A stretch of 64,000 nt of DNA, from NCBI RefSeq assembly GCF_004684345.1, contig NZ_CP038469.1:4588001-4652000 (forward strand), given 5' to 3'. The stretch comes from Citrobacter tructae (GTDB lineage Bacteria; Pseudomonadota; Gammaproteobacteria; Enterobacterales; Enterobacteriaceae). Position numbers and translations under genes: made by a program. Below are positions 24,101 to 33,973 of this stretch, piece after piece. Numbering within the stretch: the stretch's first letter is position 1; each line of letters opens with the position of its first letter. The notes below the pieces were generated by a model, which saw only the letters and a list, made by a program, of their open reading frames with translations, did no database searches and was not told the origin of the DNA.

Positions 24101-27100
24101 GGTTACCCTCGCTGAGGGCACCGGATGGGGTAAAGCTCCAGAGCCCATTGCCGTCGGCGGTCGTTGTGCCCATCAACGACCCGTTGTTGTAGAGGCTGAC
24201 GATGGCGTTAGCCTGCGCCGTTCCGCTAAGGGCTGGACGGGTATCATTGGTGGTTTTCCCTGCCGCGATCAGACCAGTAATCGTGCCAACGTCGTCAAAT
24301 ACGCTGGAAATAATCGGCGCTGGCGGAACACCGGTAAACGGTGCCAGTACGTTGCCTGGGGTACCGATGTTACCGGCGGCATCCTGAGCGCTAACCAGCA
24401 GCGTTTGCCCACTGATTTGTGGAGGATTCAAGGTAAAGGTGAAGTTACCGGCAGCATTGGCGGTTGCGGTGCCAAGTACGGTTCCGCTGCTGGAGGTGAT
24501 GATCACCGTACTGTTCGCTTCGGCAACGCCGGTCAGTGCGGTCCCGTTGGCGTTTACCGTCAGGCCGGTTGGAATACCCGGTGCGACGGTATCGACCACA
24601 ATTGCGGTGGCAGACGATAGCCCGCTGGTATTACCTGCGGCATCTGTTGCTGTGATGGTGAAGGAATGCGTTCCCTGACCCAGCGCCGTAGGTGGCGTGT
24701 AATTCCAGTTGCCACTGCCGTCCGCCGTTACGCTGGTTACCAGGATGCCATTATCATAAATATCGACTCGCGCGTTAACTTCCGTGGTGCCGTTTAACGT
24801 TGGGCGTGCGTCATTGGTAGGCTGATTGCTGCCAATCACCCCGGTGTTGGGCCCGACATCATCAACAATACTGCTAATTGATGGCTGCGTGGGGGCGGTG
24901 CTATCTACGTTAATGGTGAAGCCCGCCGACGCACTGCTGATATTGCCTGCCGCGTCGGTGGCGGTGACGGTAAAGGTATGTGCGCCATTTACCAGCGGTG
25001 TGGTGGGGGTAAACACCCAACTGTTATTACTTTGCACCAGCGCCGTGCCCAGCAGGGTGCTTCCGTCATAGATACTGACGGTGCTGCCCGCTTCGGCGGT
25101 ACCGTTGAGCGTTGGTCGGGCATCGTTAGTCAGTTGCCCGTTATTAAGCCCCGCGTTGAACACACCGCCTGCGACGTCATCCACAACCGAGGTCAGGAGC
25201 GGCGCTGATGGCGCGATCGTGTCAACGTTGATAATAAATTCGCTTGAAATGGGACTGACGTTCCCGGCGGCATCCGTGGCAATCGCGGTAAAGACATGCT
25301 GGCCGTTACCCAACGTGGTGAGCAGATATTCCCAGGAGCCATCTATCGTTGCCGTTACCGTAGTCAGCAGCGTGCCATTGTCGTAAATGGCAATCCGGGC
25401 GTTAGCCTCTGCCGAACCGCTCAGTACGGGGCGGGTGTCGTTGGTCCAGGCACCACTCGACAGCGTACCGGTGCCCGGAAGTACGTCATCAAATGCCTGA
25501 ATGATGGTCGGTGCCAGCGGGATGATAGTGTCTACAATGAGGGCAAACCCGGCAGACGAAGAGCTGACGTTGCTGGCCGCGTCCGTAGATGTCACTGTCA
25601 GCGTGTGGTTACCGTTGCTCAGCGCTGTTCCCGGCGTGAAAATCCATGCTCCGCCCCCGTCTGCCGAAACGGTGCCGATCAGCGTACCGTTGTCGTAAAT
25701 TTTGACCGTTGAATTGGCCTCCGCCGTGCCGCTGAGGGTAGGGCGCGCATCGTTTGTCGCCTGACCGTTGTTCAGATTTCCGGTCAGCGGACCGACATCA
25801 TCGGTGACCTGAGTGATAATTGGTGCGTTCGGCGATACGGTATCAATCGTGAGCGTAAAGCCAGTAGAGGCAGAACTGGTATTGCCCGCGCTGTCGGTGG
25901 CGGTAACGGTCAGCGTATGAGGACCGTTACTCAGCGCAGCCGTTGGGGTAAAACTCCAAGTGCCGCCTGCGCCGACGGTGGTGGTGCCAATGGGCTGACC
26001 GTCGCTCAGGACGGTAATGGTTGCGCCAACTTCACCGCTGCCACTCAGTGCCGGGCGGGTTTCGTTCGTCGTTTGACCGTTACTGATCGGCCCAGTGGTA
26101 GGGGCCGTGTTGTCTTGCACCGTACTGATGACCGGCGCTACGGGAGCAATAGAATCCAGTTCAAGGGTAAAGGATGAAGACGCTCCCCCGGTATTACCGG
26201 CCAGATCGGTGGCCGTTGCGGTGAAGACGTGCTGCCCCTGACCTAGCGCGTTTTCCGGTGTAAAAGTCCAGTTGCCCGATTCGTCTACCTGTGCAGTACC
26301 TATTGCGACGCCCTTATCTTTTATCGTGATCGTCGCACCGGCTTCCCCTTTGCCGTTCAGCGTAGGCTGTGCGTCGTTGGTCAGTTGCCCGTTAGCCAGC
26401 GATGTATTACCAGGTTGATCGTCAATGACTGAGGTGATGAGCGGTGCGGCGGGCGGTAGCGTGTCGACGACCAGTACGAACGGTGGCGTCGCTGGGCTGA
26501 TGTTGCCTGCGCCATCCGTGACGGTTGCCGTCAGCGAGTGGTTGCCTTCACTGAGCGCAGGGGCTGGCGTAAAACTCCAGTTGCCACTTCCGTCGCTGAT
26601 CACCGTGCCGATCACTGCGCCATTATCGCGAATAGTGACCACAGAGTCTGCTTCGGTGACACCAGCAAACGTCGGGGTGTTATCGTTGGTTGACTGCCCG
26701 GAGGTGAGTGTCTGGGTCGTGCCAACGTTGTCCGTTACCGTCACAATGGACGGCGCGTCCGGGACTAAGGTATCGACAATGATCCGAAAATCGTCGGATG
26801 CGACTCCCTGATTACCCGCCGCGTCGGTGGCGCGCACGGTGAAGTCATGCGTGCCTTCTCCCAATCCTTCTGCTGGAGTAAAGCTCCAGAATCCGTTGCT
26901 GTTTACCGTGGTTGTGGCATAAGCGATACCGTTATCGTAGAGGGTGATGGTTGCGCCCGCTTCGCCGGTTCCGTTTAAGGTTGGGCGTGAGTCATTGGTA
27001 ATTTGCCCTTTATCCAGCGACCCGGTGCCAGGTGAAGCGTCGTCGATAATGCTGGTGATGGTCGGTGCCAGTGGCGCGGTGGTGTCGATGGTAATGGCAT

Positions 27101-30100
27101 AATTGGGTGACTGGCCGCTGGATATTGAGTTGACGGTTTGTGACACGCTGAAATTATAAGTTGTGCCGTTTGTCAGCGCCGTAGGCAGTTGATAACTCCA
27201 TGCGCCAGAAACGGCATCGGCAGTTACCGTGGTGAGGAGTGCGCCGTTCTGGAAAATGCTGACCGTTGCTCCCGCCGTGGCGGTTCCTTGCAACAGCGGT
27301 AAGGTGTCGTTGGTGGTTTTACCGTTGCCGATAAAGCCCATGCCGGGGGCAACGTCGTCCACGATGTCAAGAGTCGGCGGGTGTGGCACGCTGGATGTGG
27401 CAGCGGTAAACGGCGTGGGATTGCTCTGGTTACCCGCAGGATCCTGGGCGATGGCATTCAGTGCCTGACCTGCCGTTTGCGCCGGTGAAATCGTGATGGA
27501 GTAATTTCCTGAACCGTCTGTGACTCCCTGACCGAGAATCGTCGTTCCGTTGCGAATAATGACGGTGCTGCCAATTTCGGCCGTACCGCTTACCTGTGTA
27601 CCATCAGGGTTAATGCTAGTAACGATTGGGTCGCCGGGGGGCAGCGTATCAACCTTCAACGTCACCGGATTGCCTGCCGCCAGCACGTTACCAGCGGCAT
27701 CTTCGGCACCGAAAGTTAGCGTGTGGGTGGTATTTGGTGTGAGGGAAACATCCACACTCCAGGTGCCATTTGCGGCAACGGTGGCAGTAGCAACAGGATT
27801 GCTACCCTCATAAATGAATACGGTACTGCCCGGCGTGCCGGTCCCACTAATCGTCGGGGTGGTATCGTCCGTCACACCGCCGCTGGTCAGTGAACCGGTA
27901 ATGACCCCGACGTTATCCTGAATATTCGTTACCTGCGGCTGAGTCAGCGTTGTTGTGTTAACCGTAAACGAGACGCTGTTTGAGCTGCCGCTGGCGTTAC
28001 CTGCCGCATCGGTGGCGGTGGCGGTCAGTGTGTAGCTTCCGTTTGCTAGCGCAGTTCCGGGAGTGATACTCCAGACGCCGCCAACCACCGTTGTGGTGCC
28101 GATCACCGTACTGCCGTTGTACAGGGTGATGATGTCTCCGCTGATGCCGGTTCCGCGAATGGTTGGGGTTGTGTCATCGGTTATCGCGTTGGGGGCGAGA
28201 TCCCCCTGGAAACCGCCGACGTTATCATTGGCGGCGATAATAACCGGAGGAGCAGATGGCGTGGTGTCGATTTCCAGGTTGGTCGCTACTGATGGCAGGC
28301 TGACGTTGCCAGCTGGATCGGTTGCGGTGACGGTTATCTGGTAACTGCCTGGGGCTACAGGGGCGGGGGGCGTAAAGCTCCAGGTGCCGTCTGCGCCAAC
28401 CGTTGCCGTACCTTGCAATGGCGGAGTACCGCTAAGATAAATGGTAATCAGATCCCCGGCGCTTCCCGTACCGCTAAAGGTTGGCGTGGTATCGTTGGTG
28501 ATGCCGTTGGTGATAATTCCGGTTATCGGATTGGCATCATCAGTGATGGTCGGTGGTTCGGGTTTCGCTGGTGGTAGATTATCCACCGTCAGCGTAAAGC
28601 CAGCGGATGGGATCCCCACATTGCCTGCTACGTCAGTCGCCGTGGCGGTGAATTTGTGTGGGCCGTCCAGAAGCGGAGCGTCTGGCGTAAAAGTCCATGT
28701 CCCATTTGGCTGTACGAGGGTAGTGCCAATCGGGGCGTTATTATCATAAATAGTAATGGTTGCACCCGGTTCGCCGGTTCCGGAAAGTGTGGGTTCGACG
28801 CTTTTCGTGCTGCCACCGTTAATCAGCGTCTGTGTGGTGCTGCCAACCAGACCTTCCGCTGATGAGATGACAGGGGCGACGGGGGGAGTTGTATCAATGG
28901 TCAGCGTGAAGTTCCCGGCGCTACTGGCGTTACCCGCCGCGTCGGTTGCGATAGCCGACAGCGTATGTGGCCCTTCACTCAACGGTTGAGTAACCTGGAA
29001 ACTCCAGCTTCCTCCTGCCAGGACCGTGGTGGTACCTATTGGCGTGGCACCATCGTAGAGCGTAATGGTAGAGCCGGCTAACCCGGTACCTTTCAGCAGC
29101 GGCAGGGTATCGTTTGAACGGCTATTGGTGCTCAGATCGACGGGTGAATTCCCAACGTCGTCCGTGGCGCTCACAATGACGGGCGCTGTGGGTGCCAGGG
29201 TATCAACGGTCACGATGACAGGATTGGGGGAAGTGACAACGTTCCCGGCGGCATCCGTTGCGGTCACCGTAAAACGGTGGACACGATCGTCAAGCGCCTC
29301 ATCTGTTGGGACGGTATAACTCCAGGTGCCCGACCTGTCGATAAAAAAGACTGCCATTTGCAGGCCATTATCATACAGCGTTACCAGCGAGCCGGGCTCA
29401 CCGGTTCCTGAGATTGTTGGCGTTTTGTCGTTGGTGATCCAGTTGTTATTGGCGATATCTCCGGTGATGCTGCCAACGTCATCGCTGATAAGCGTAATGG
29501 CCGGTACGCTGGGGGCTATGCTGTCGACAATGATTTTCCAACTGGCGGCAGTGCTGGTGTTGTTGGCGGCATCGGTTGCCGTTACCGTAAAGACATGCGC
29601 ACCCTGGCTCAGCGCCGTGGTGGGGGTGTAGTTCCAGTTGCCGTTGATATCGGCGGTGACAGTGGTTAACAAAATGCCATTATCATAAATTTTGACCTGA
29701 GACCCTGCCTCGGCGGTGCCCTCGATTTTGGGTTTATCGTCGTTAGTGGATCCGTTGTTACTAATGGGGCCGGTGAAATCAGCGACATCGTCAGTGACGG
29801 CGATAATAATAGGTTGGTTTGGCGCGGTGAGATCCGGGGCAACAGCCGAAGTTGGCAGGCTTTCGTTGCCAGTGCTGTCCGTTGCGGTGACGTTTACTGT
29901 TTCATTGTTGATTTTCGCTGGGGTGATCTGGACGGTGAAATTGCCGCCGCTGTCCGCCTGACCCACGCCAATAGTAGCTCCGTTGCTGTCTTTGATGGTG
30001 ACGGTGCTTCCCGCTTCAGCATGCCCGCTAACCGCTCCACCATTTCCTGCGACGAGAACATCTGTCGGTGCATCAGGAGCGGTGGTGTCCGGTGCGTTGA

Positions 30101-32315
30101 CAGAGGCGTTACCGCCCTTGTTGCCTGCGGCATCGGTCGCATTTGCCGTAAGGGTCTCGCCGTTGGTTTGTGGCGGAACCAGCGTTGCGGTGAAATCCCC
30201 ATCCGTATTGGCAGTTGCCGTTCCAATGATATTGCCATCCGGATCCAGAATATTGACCGTACTGCTGGGTTCGGCCTTGCCGGTGACCTGGTCGCCAGTG
30301 CCATTAACTAACAGGTTTGTTGGGGGTTGTGGCGCGGTAATGTCTGGCGCAAGCGCCGTTTCCGGCAGGCTTGGGTTTCCTGCCAGATCGGTCGCGATGG
30401 CTTTAATGGTTTCGCCATTGGTCTGCGGCGGGTTGATTGTGATGGTAAATGACCCATCCGCCCCGGCGACGCCGTTGCCGATAGGGTTATTGCTAGCGTC
30501 GGTGATCACCACGGTATTACCAGGCTCGGTCGTTCCGGTAACGACGGTTCCATCAGCAGATACGTTGAGATCATCAGGTGGCGACGGTGGCTGGGTGTCG
30601 ATGCTGATATTGAACGCTGGTGACATGCCTCCTGTACCTGACTGGTTTGTCGCGGTGGCGCTGAAGGCGTGTAGCTCGTCTGATAACGGGGAGCTGGAAG
30701 TCCATGTCCAGTTGCCGTTACCGTCAGCCAGTACGCTGACGATAAGTATGCCGTTGTCGTAAATAGTAACCGTGCTGTTGGCGTCGGCGGTGCCGGAAAG
30801 CGTAGGGGTATCATCGTTGGTAGCCTGGTTGTTGCTCAATGACCCGGTTGATGGGTCGACGTTATCCATCACGCTGACGATAACCGGTACGCCAGGATAG
30901 CCAGAGTTCGTCGCATTGAATGGGGTATCTGGCCCGATGTTTCCTGCCTGGTCCTGAATCTTAGCGATTAGCGCTTCGCCGTGCGTTTGTGAGGGGGAAA
31001 TCGCGATGGCGAAATTGCCGGTTTGATCGACCGTTATTGAACCCAGAACCTGATTATTGCTACCAATGATCATAACCAGGCTTCCTGCCTCTGCACGACC
31101 CATTACCGTCGTACCTTCAAGATTTACGCTTGATATAATCGCACCTTCCGGTGGCGTGGTATCAACGGTAAATGTTGGCACGGTTGTTTCGCTGCTCACG
31201 TTACCCGCAGCATCAGTTTGCGTCAGCGTCAGATTGTGAACACCATCGCTGAGCGGTATATCCGGTGTAAAAGTCCAGTTGCCATTGTCATCAACCAGGA
31301 CCATGCCAATCAGAATACCGTTATCAGTGATGCTGATAAAACTACCTGCTTCGCCGGTGCCTGTGAGCGTCGGTGTGGCATCGTCGGTCACACCGTTATT
31401 GCCTATCAGGCCTGTAATGGAGCCGACATTGTCAGTTTCTTCTGTGACCAAAGGGGCATCCGGGGCCAGCGTATCGACGATAATGTCCCAACTGTCCGAC
31501 ATTTCGCTGTTGCCCGCATTATTTGAGGCGCTGACGGTAAACTGGTGAGTGCCGTCTGCGAGCGGAGATGAGGGGGTAAACGACCAGTTGCCGTTTGCAT
31601 CTACAGTGACCTGGCCTATTTCGATGCCATTATCAAAAATATGTAGGGTGGCATTCGCGGGGCCGGTACCCAAGAGTGTAGGTCTGTTGTCGTTGGTCGA
31701 TTCCTGTTGATTAACGAGGCCGGTAATCAGTTCCTGGTCATCAAGTACGCTGGTGATAACGGGCACGTCTGGCACGTTGGGGGTTGTCGTTGGTGGCTCA
31801 CCGTCATCGCCGCCTCCATTACCGTTGCCGCCACTACCATTGCCATTGCCACCATTACCGTTTCCAGCGTTGTTGTCGCTCCCGCCACCACCACCTCCAC
31901 CACCACCACCCGCAGCGAGGCCTATTCCACCAGCGACCGCGATCCCACCAAGAACCCAGGGCCATACAGCGCCACCTTCATGGCTGCCTTCGGTCGTCAT
32001 CAGCGGAGTGAGATCGTCCAGATGCTGGAAGTGGAAAGCGCCATCAGTATCCTGAACCCACCACAGTGCGCCATTGCTATCTTCCAGAACGAGTTGGTTT
32101 TGCGCATCACCTTTTCCAGTGTAGAAATTTTTAATGGTGATGGTTTCACCTGAGCGGAGTGTGACCACCAGATCCTGGTTAATACGGGTCAGTTGGCTGA
32201 TGTCCTCACGCGAAACTGACAACTTCACGATGGACGGTGTACTGAGCGTCACTTCTGAGGTTTCAACATTCGTGGATACACCAGTCAACTTTGATACAAC
32301 GGCGAGATGACGCAT
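21117..32315 (-). CDS. bapA: Giant Ig-repeat biofilm adhesin secreted by type I system
   Basis: This 3732-aa surface protein is a BapA homologue (Salmonella BapA is about 3800 aa). The N-terminus (1-115) has the BapA prefix-like beta domain. Next come WPWVLGGIAVAGGIGLAAG, an uninterrupted Gly tract and an Asn/Gly-rich linker up to about residue 185. About 27 tandem bacterial Ig-like repeats follow by eye: roughly 20 long ones with the pattern DDVG...TNDTRPTLSGT and about seven short ones starting like PPxxPTxLxV. After residue 2800 there are three BapA/VCBS-type modules (GKYGILHINQDGSYTYTL and similar) and a C-terminal type I secretion signal region beginning DADRLIGSVYGDTLIYHLL. Salmonella BapA works in biofilm formation and host colonisation. 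ATG 32315 has AGGAG at good spacing. No frameshift is seen. Confidence 0.95.
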   Translation of the reverse strand: MRHLAVVSKLTGVSTNVETSEVTLSTPSIVKLSVSREDISQLTRINQDLVVTLRSGETITIKNFYTGKGDAQNQLVLEDSNGALWWVQDTDGAFHFQHLDDLTPLMTTEGSHEGGAVWPWVLGGIAVAGGIGLAAGGGGGGGGGGSDNNAGNGNGGNGNGSGGNGNGGGDDGEPPTTTPNVPDVPVITSVLDDQELITGLVNQQESTNDNRPTLLGTGPANATLHIFDNGIEIGQVTVDANGNWSFTPSSPLADGTHQFTVSASNNAGNSEMSDSWDIIVDTLAPDAPLVTEETDNVGSITGLIGNNGVTDDATPTLTGTGEAGSFISITDNGILIGMVLVDDNGNWTFTPDIPLSDGVHNLTLTQTDAAGNVSSETTVPTFTVDTTPPEGAIISSVNLEGTTVMGRAEAGSLVMIIGSNNQVLGSITVDQTGNFAIAISPSQTHGEALIAKIQDQAGNIGPDTPFNATNSGYPGVPVIVSVMDNVDPSTGSLSNNQATNDDTPTLSGTADANSTVTIYDNGILIVSVLADGNGNWTWTSSSPLSDELHAFSATATNQSGTGGMSPAFNISIDTQPPSPPDDLNVSADGTVVTGTTEPGNTVVITDASNNPIGNGVAGADGSFTITINPPQTNGETIKAIATDLAGNPSLPETALAPDITAPQPPTNLLVNGTGDQVTGKAEPSSTVNILDPDGNIIGTATANTDGDFTATLVPPQTNGETLTANATDAAGNKGGNASVNAPDTTAPDAPTDVLVAGNGGAVSGHAEAGSTVTIKDSNGATIGVGQADSGGNFTVQITPAKINNETVNVTATDSTGNESLPTSAVAPDLTAPNQPIIIAVTDDVADFTGPISNNGSTNDDKPKIEGTAEAGSQVKIYDNGILLTTVTADINGNWNYTPTTALSQGAHVFTVTATDAANNTSTAASWKIIVDSIAPSVPAITLISDDVGSITGDIANNNWITNDKTPTISGTGEPGSLVTLYDNGLQMAVFFIDRSGTWSYTVPTDEALDDRVHRFTVTATDAAGNVVTSPNPVIVTVDTLAPTAPVIVSATDDVGNSPVDLSTNSRSNDTLPLLKGTGLAGSTITLYDGATPIGTTTVLAGGSWSFQVTQPLSEGPHTLSAIATDAAGNASSAGNFTLTIDTTPPVAPVISSAEGLVGSTTQTLINGGSTKSVEPTLSGTGEPGATITIYDNNAPIGTTLVQPNGTWTFTPDAPLLDGPHKFTATATDVAGNVGIPSAGFTLTVDNLPPAKPEPPTITDDANPITGIITNGITNDTTPTFSGTGSAGDLITIYLSGTPPLQGTATVGADGTWSFTPPAPVAPGSYQITVTATDPAGNVSLPSVATNLEIDTTPSAPPVIIAANDNVGGFQGDLAPNAITDDTTPTIRGTGISGDIITLYNGSTVIGTTTVVGGVWSITPGTALANGSYTLTATATDAAGNASGSSNSVSFTVNTTTLTQPQVTNIQDNVGVITGSLTSGGVTDDTTPTISGTGTPGSTVFIYEGSNPVATATVAANGTWSVDVSLTPNTTHTLTFGAEDAAGNVLAAGNPVTLKVDTLPPGDPIVTSINPDGTQVSGTAEIGSTVIIRNGTTILGQGVTDGSGNYSITISPAQTAGQALNAIAQDPAGNQSNPTPFTAATSSVPHPPTLDIVDDVAPGMGFIGNGKTTNDTLPLLQGTATAGATVSIFQNGALLTTVTADAVSGAWSYQLPTALTNGTTYNFSVSQTVNSISSGQSPNYAITIDTTAPLAPTITSIIDDASPGTGSLDKGQITNDSRPTLNGTGEAGATITLYDNGIAYATTTVNSNGFWSFTPAEGLGEGTHDFTVRATDAAGNQGVASDDFRIIVDTLVPDAPSIVTVTDNVGTTQTLTSGQSTNDNTPTFAGVTEADSVVTIRDNGAVIGTVISDGSGNWSFTPAPALSEGNHSLTATVTDGAGNISPATPPFVLVVDTLPPAAPLITSVIDDQPGNTSLANGQLTNDAQPTLNGKGEAGATITIKDKGVAIGTAQVDESGNWTFTPENALGQGQHVFTATATDLAGNTGGASSSFTLELDSIAPVAPVISTVQDNTAPTTGPISNGQTTNETRPALSGSGEVGATITVLSDGQPIGTTTVGAGGTWSFTPTAALSNGPHTLTVTATDSAGNTSSASTGFTLTIDTVSPNAPIITQVTDDVGPLTGNLNNGQATNDARPTLSGTAEANSTVKIYDNGTLIGTVSADGGGAWIFTPGTALSNGNHTLTVTSTDAASNVSSSSAGFALIVDTIIPLAPTIIQAFDDVLPGTGTLSSGAWTNDTRPVLSGSAEANARIAIYDNGTLLTTVTATIDGSWEYLLTTLGNGQHVFTAIATDAAGNVSPISSEFIINVDTIAPSAPLLTSVVDDVAGGVFNAGLNNGQLTNDARPTLNGTAEAGSTVSIYDGSTLLGTALVQSNNSWVFTPTTPLVNGAHTFTVTATDAAGNISSASAGFTINVDSTAPTQPSISSIVDDVGPNTGVIGSNQPTNDARPTLNGTTEVNARVDIYDNGILVTSVTADGSGNWNYTPPTALGQGTHSFTITATDAAGNTSGLSSATAIVVDTVAPGIPTGLTVNANGTALTGVAEANSTVIITSSSGTVLGTATANAAGNFTFTLNPPQISGQTLLVSAQDAAGNIGTPGNVLAPFTGVPPAPIISSVFDDVGTITGLIAAGKTTNDTRPALSGTAQANAIVSLYNNGSLMGTTTADGNGLWSFTPSGALSEGNHAFTATATNANGASGLSGSFSVIVDTTPPPAPSVLISADGGTVSGIAEAGSTVTISLPGGGSVTAIANSSGVYSVTLPVRQIEGQSLSATATDAAGNTSSPTNIIAPVLPLLAEDNITRLALQTDVTVTNEHKSDYGFLLVDALGNVANVLGDNTAAVNFSIQPGGSGSITINAAATGIVLSLLSTMEIVIQRFDSTLNAWVTVVDTGKPDFADLLTLSASGVTLNYDKLTGGDYRVVSYNTSLLATGAFTSLDVAVVKTSAGTITGGLTGSGNIITDTDPTNGQDNAPSGTRVTSITDGNGNTVNIPAGGADIQGKYGILHINQDGSYTYTLTNTSTSVYGRSESFTYTLTHGSDHSSAKLVVTLGQTPTTSTVTAADDVATLTYGTQVIAVEHLPSQQTGFTLANVGLGNVLDVSLVNGLTNPIKFNVDDGATRTLTVQANVLGVTLGGFDLYVYRFNDAIQQYEQYRVQPNWVTALLGGSSKAYTITLPGGDYLFLLNASGGLTLLTGYTLNIQADHTYAVDSLSTSTNGNILANDSAPANTVITEVNGVGVSGTGTTSIVGQYGTLTIDAKGNYTYTLKSGLGADSINTPDSFVYTVKAPNGDIGSASLNIKATPQALDAVNDTSSQMAVTTLQDTSQPFSDASVGSASWTTVLGPSSKSGSGFVEVAAGTAVQNVVLHFNVASLLTLGGLNVTWALYDSQGVKVAGDSFNGGLLIGGNLDIALNGLVLHAGNYRLDYTGNAGALGLGTITITPSVKGAIVDLDNFETAGANSVTGNIYDGDHIASVHTLLTVIGAGGSTATLDPLGSSTASATINGLYGKLTIGIDGHYTYALNSDVSLESIKTKETFTYTLNDQNGHTDTASLTIDMNPQIVSTVDADRLIGSVYGDTLIYHLLSANDATGGNGTTDTWANFSLAQGDKIDIGDLLVGWNGQNATLGNYLTVTTNGSNTVLSIDRDGTGTTYHSTTLVTLESVHITLDELVQQNHIVT

Positions 32316-32844
32316 ATGTTCACTCCTGATGGCTTGCCGGGGGAATTAATCCGCAACAGCGTTCTGGGAAAATGAGCAGACAGGTGCCCCGTTCATCCTG
32401 AAGATGAATTTACACATGTGGTTTCATTGATTAGGTCATAGTGATGTTGGTTTTTTAGTAAATAAGAGTCGGCCTCGACGTTGAATAGTTCTTTTGTATT
32501 AGATGATATAGTCAGAAAGAAAGTATTCTGCAACTTATTCATAATAAAAACATATAGTGATATTTCAGGTAAATTAGAGTTGGCTGTTTTGCGGTGTAGG
32601 GTTTTTTATATCTTGTTGTATTTTAATGATTTTAATTGTTCATTACATGTGCTGGTATATAATAAACATCAGTAATAATAGTGTTATTTAAATGAGGGAG
32701 AAATAGAGTGAGACAGTTCTTGATGTTTTATTTTATTAGTCTATGAGCGGCAAGAAATAAATGCGTAAATTATTTGTTGTTTGAACGATTCAGCGATATT
32801 TAACTATAAGATTGGTGAATATATCGAGGTGGCTTCAATAACTA
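32316..32844. other. AT-rich intergenic region upstream of bapA
   Basis: The bapA ribosome-binding site is next to 32315 and the rest is the bapA upstream region. It is strongly AT-rich, as expected of an H-NS-bound, CsgD-type regulated promoter, but I could not fix a promoter or a CsgD site. A 64-codon plus-strand frame (32481-32675) has no ribosome-binding site and I do not call it a gene. Confidence 0.4.
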
Positions 32845-32845
32845 A

Positions 32846-32881
32846 AAAATAAGGACCAGTCCCATGATGAGAGACTGGTCA
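32846..32881 (-). terminator. smpB terminator
   Basis: Minus-strand hairpin GACCAGTC...GACTGGTC (32854-32880 region) followed by CCTTATTTTTTAG, just past the smpB stop codon. Confidence 0.8.
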
Positions 32882-32892
32882 CAAAAAATGGG

Positions 32893-33375
32893 TTATCTGC
32901 CAGCATTTTTCATAATACGTGCTTTGTCTACCTGCCACTCACGCTCTTTCACATCGGAGCGTTTGTCGTGCTGCTTCTTACCTTTAGCGACGCCAATTTT
33001 CACTTTGCACCAGGCATTTTTCCAGTACAGTGACAGCGCAACCACGGTGTAACCCTCGCGGTTCATTCGACCATATAGCGAGTCGAGCTCACGTTGGTTT
33101 AACAGTAGCTTACGGGTACGAGTGGGATCGCAGACCACGTGCGTTGAGGCAACCGCCATTGGGATGAAGTTGGCGCCAAACAGATAAGCTTCACCGTCTT
33201 TAAGAATGACGTAGCTGTCGCTAATGTTGGCTTTACCCGCGCGCAGGGATTTGACTTCCCAGCCCTGCAGAGCGAGTCCAGCTTCGAACTCTTCTTCGAT
33301 AAAGTATTCGTGTCGTGCGCGCTTGTTAAGCGCGATTGTGGCTGAGCCAGGTTTGTGTGCTTTTTTCTTCGTCAT
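32893..33375 (-). CDS. smpB: SsrA-binding protein SmpB
   Basis: The protein is 160 aa from MTKKKAHKPGS. The frame is open to 33414, but ATG 33375 gives the exact family length and N-terminus. It contains the SmpB core (NKRARHEYFIEEEFEAGLALQGWEVKSLR, YLFGANFIP, LLLNQRELDSLYGR) and the basic C-terminal tail KGKKQHDKRSDVKEREW that enters the ribosomal decoding channel. It delivers tmRNA to stalled ribosomes. It is divergent from ratA and followed by its own terminator. Confidence 0.97.
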   Translation of the reverse strand: MTKKKAHKPGSATIALNKRARHEYFIEEEFEAGLALQGWEVKSLRAGKANISDSYVILKDGEAYLFGANFIPMAVASTHVVCDPTRTRKLLLNQRELDSLYGRMNREGYTVVALSLYWKNAWCKVKIGVAKGKKQHDKRSDVKEREWQVDKARIMKNAGR

Positions 33376-33529
33376 AATGCCGCTCAGTATAGGTAATCTG
33401 GAATCGAAAAACACCCCATTTCATCCAGCGGGGCGCAAGGCGCTATCTTAGCACGAGTTGGGCTATAGCGTTTTTTTTAGCGGATGATAAATGGTATTAT
33501 TTGCTCGATTGATATAGATGGAAATTGTT

Positions 33530-33973
33530 ATGCCTCAGATTAGCCGGACCGCTTTAGTGCCTTACAGTGCGGAACAGATGTATCAGCTAGTGAATGATGT
33601 TAAATCCTATCCCCAGTTTTTACCGGGTTGCACCGGAAGCCGCGTTCTGGAGTCGACTCCGGGACAGATGACGGCAGCGGTGGATGTTTCTAAAGCAGGG
33701 ATTAGCAAAACGTTCACCACGCGCAATCAGTTGACTAATAACCAGAGTATCTTGATGCATCTGGTCGATGGTCCTTTCAAAAAACTCATTGGTGGGTGGA
33801 AGTTTACGCCGCTCAGTCAGGACGCGTGCCGCATTGAGTTTCAGCTCGATTTTGAGTTTACTAACAAGCTCATCGAACTGGCATTTGGCCGTATCTTCAA
33901 AGAGCTGGCGTCGAACATGGTGCAGGCCTTCACAGTGCGTGCGAAAGAGGTTTACAGTGTCAGTGTCGGCTAA
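33530..33973 (+). CDS. ratA: Ribosome association toxin RatA (START/polyketide-cyclase fold)
   Basis: The protein is 147 aa from MPQISRTALVPYSAEQMYQLV, with a START-like (SRPBCC) fold; VNDVKSYPQFLPGC and WKFTPLSQDACRIEFQLDFEF are highly conserved. In E. coli RatA binds the 50S subunit and can block subunit association; as a COQ10-like protein it may also relate to quinones. I prefer ATG 33530 (GGA seven bases before) over ATG 33518, which lacks a ribosome-binding site. Annotated homologues differ in this N-terminal extension. It overlaps ratB by 11 bp. Confidence 0.93.
   Translation: MPQISRTALVPYSAEQMYQLVNDVKSYPQFLPGCTGSRVLESTPGQMTAAVDVSKAGISKTFTTRNQLTNNQSILMHLVDGPFKKLIGGWKFTPLSQDACRIEFQLDFEFTNKLIELAFGRIFKELASNMVQAFTVRAKEVYSVSVG

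Noticed and set aside
21117..31760. Regularly spaced repeats that could suggest a CRISPR array
   Set aside because: The repeats are about 300 bp apart, diverged and in frame; they encode Ig-like domains. No short direct repeats with unique spacers were seen anywhere in the window.
21603..32153. Many long plus-strand reading frames inside the bapA gene
   Set aside because: They mirror the repetitive, GC-rich adhesin coding sequence on the other strand. They repeat the same residues at repeat spacing and have no ribosome-binding sites or known domains.
32481..32675. Plus-strand 64-codon frame upstream of bapA
   Set aside because: AT-rich chance frame without ribosome-binding site or known relatives.
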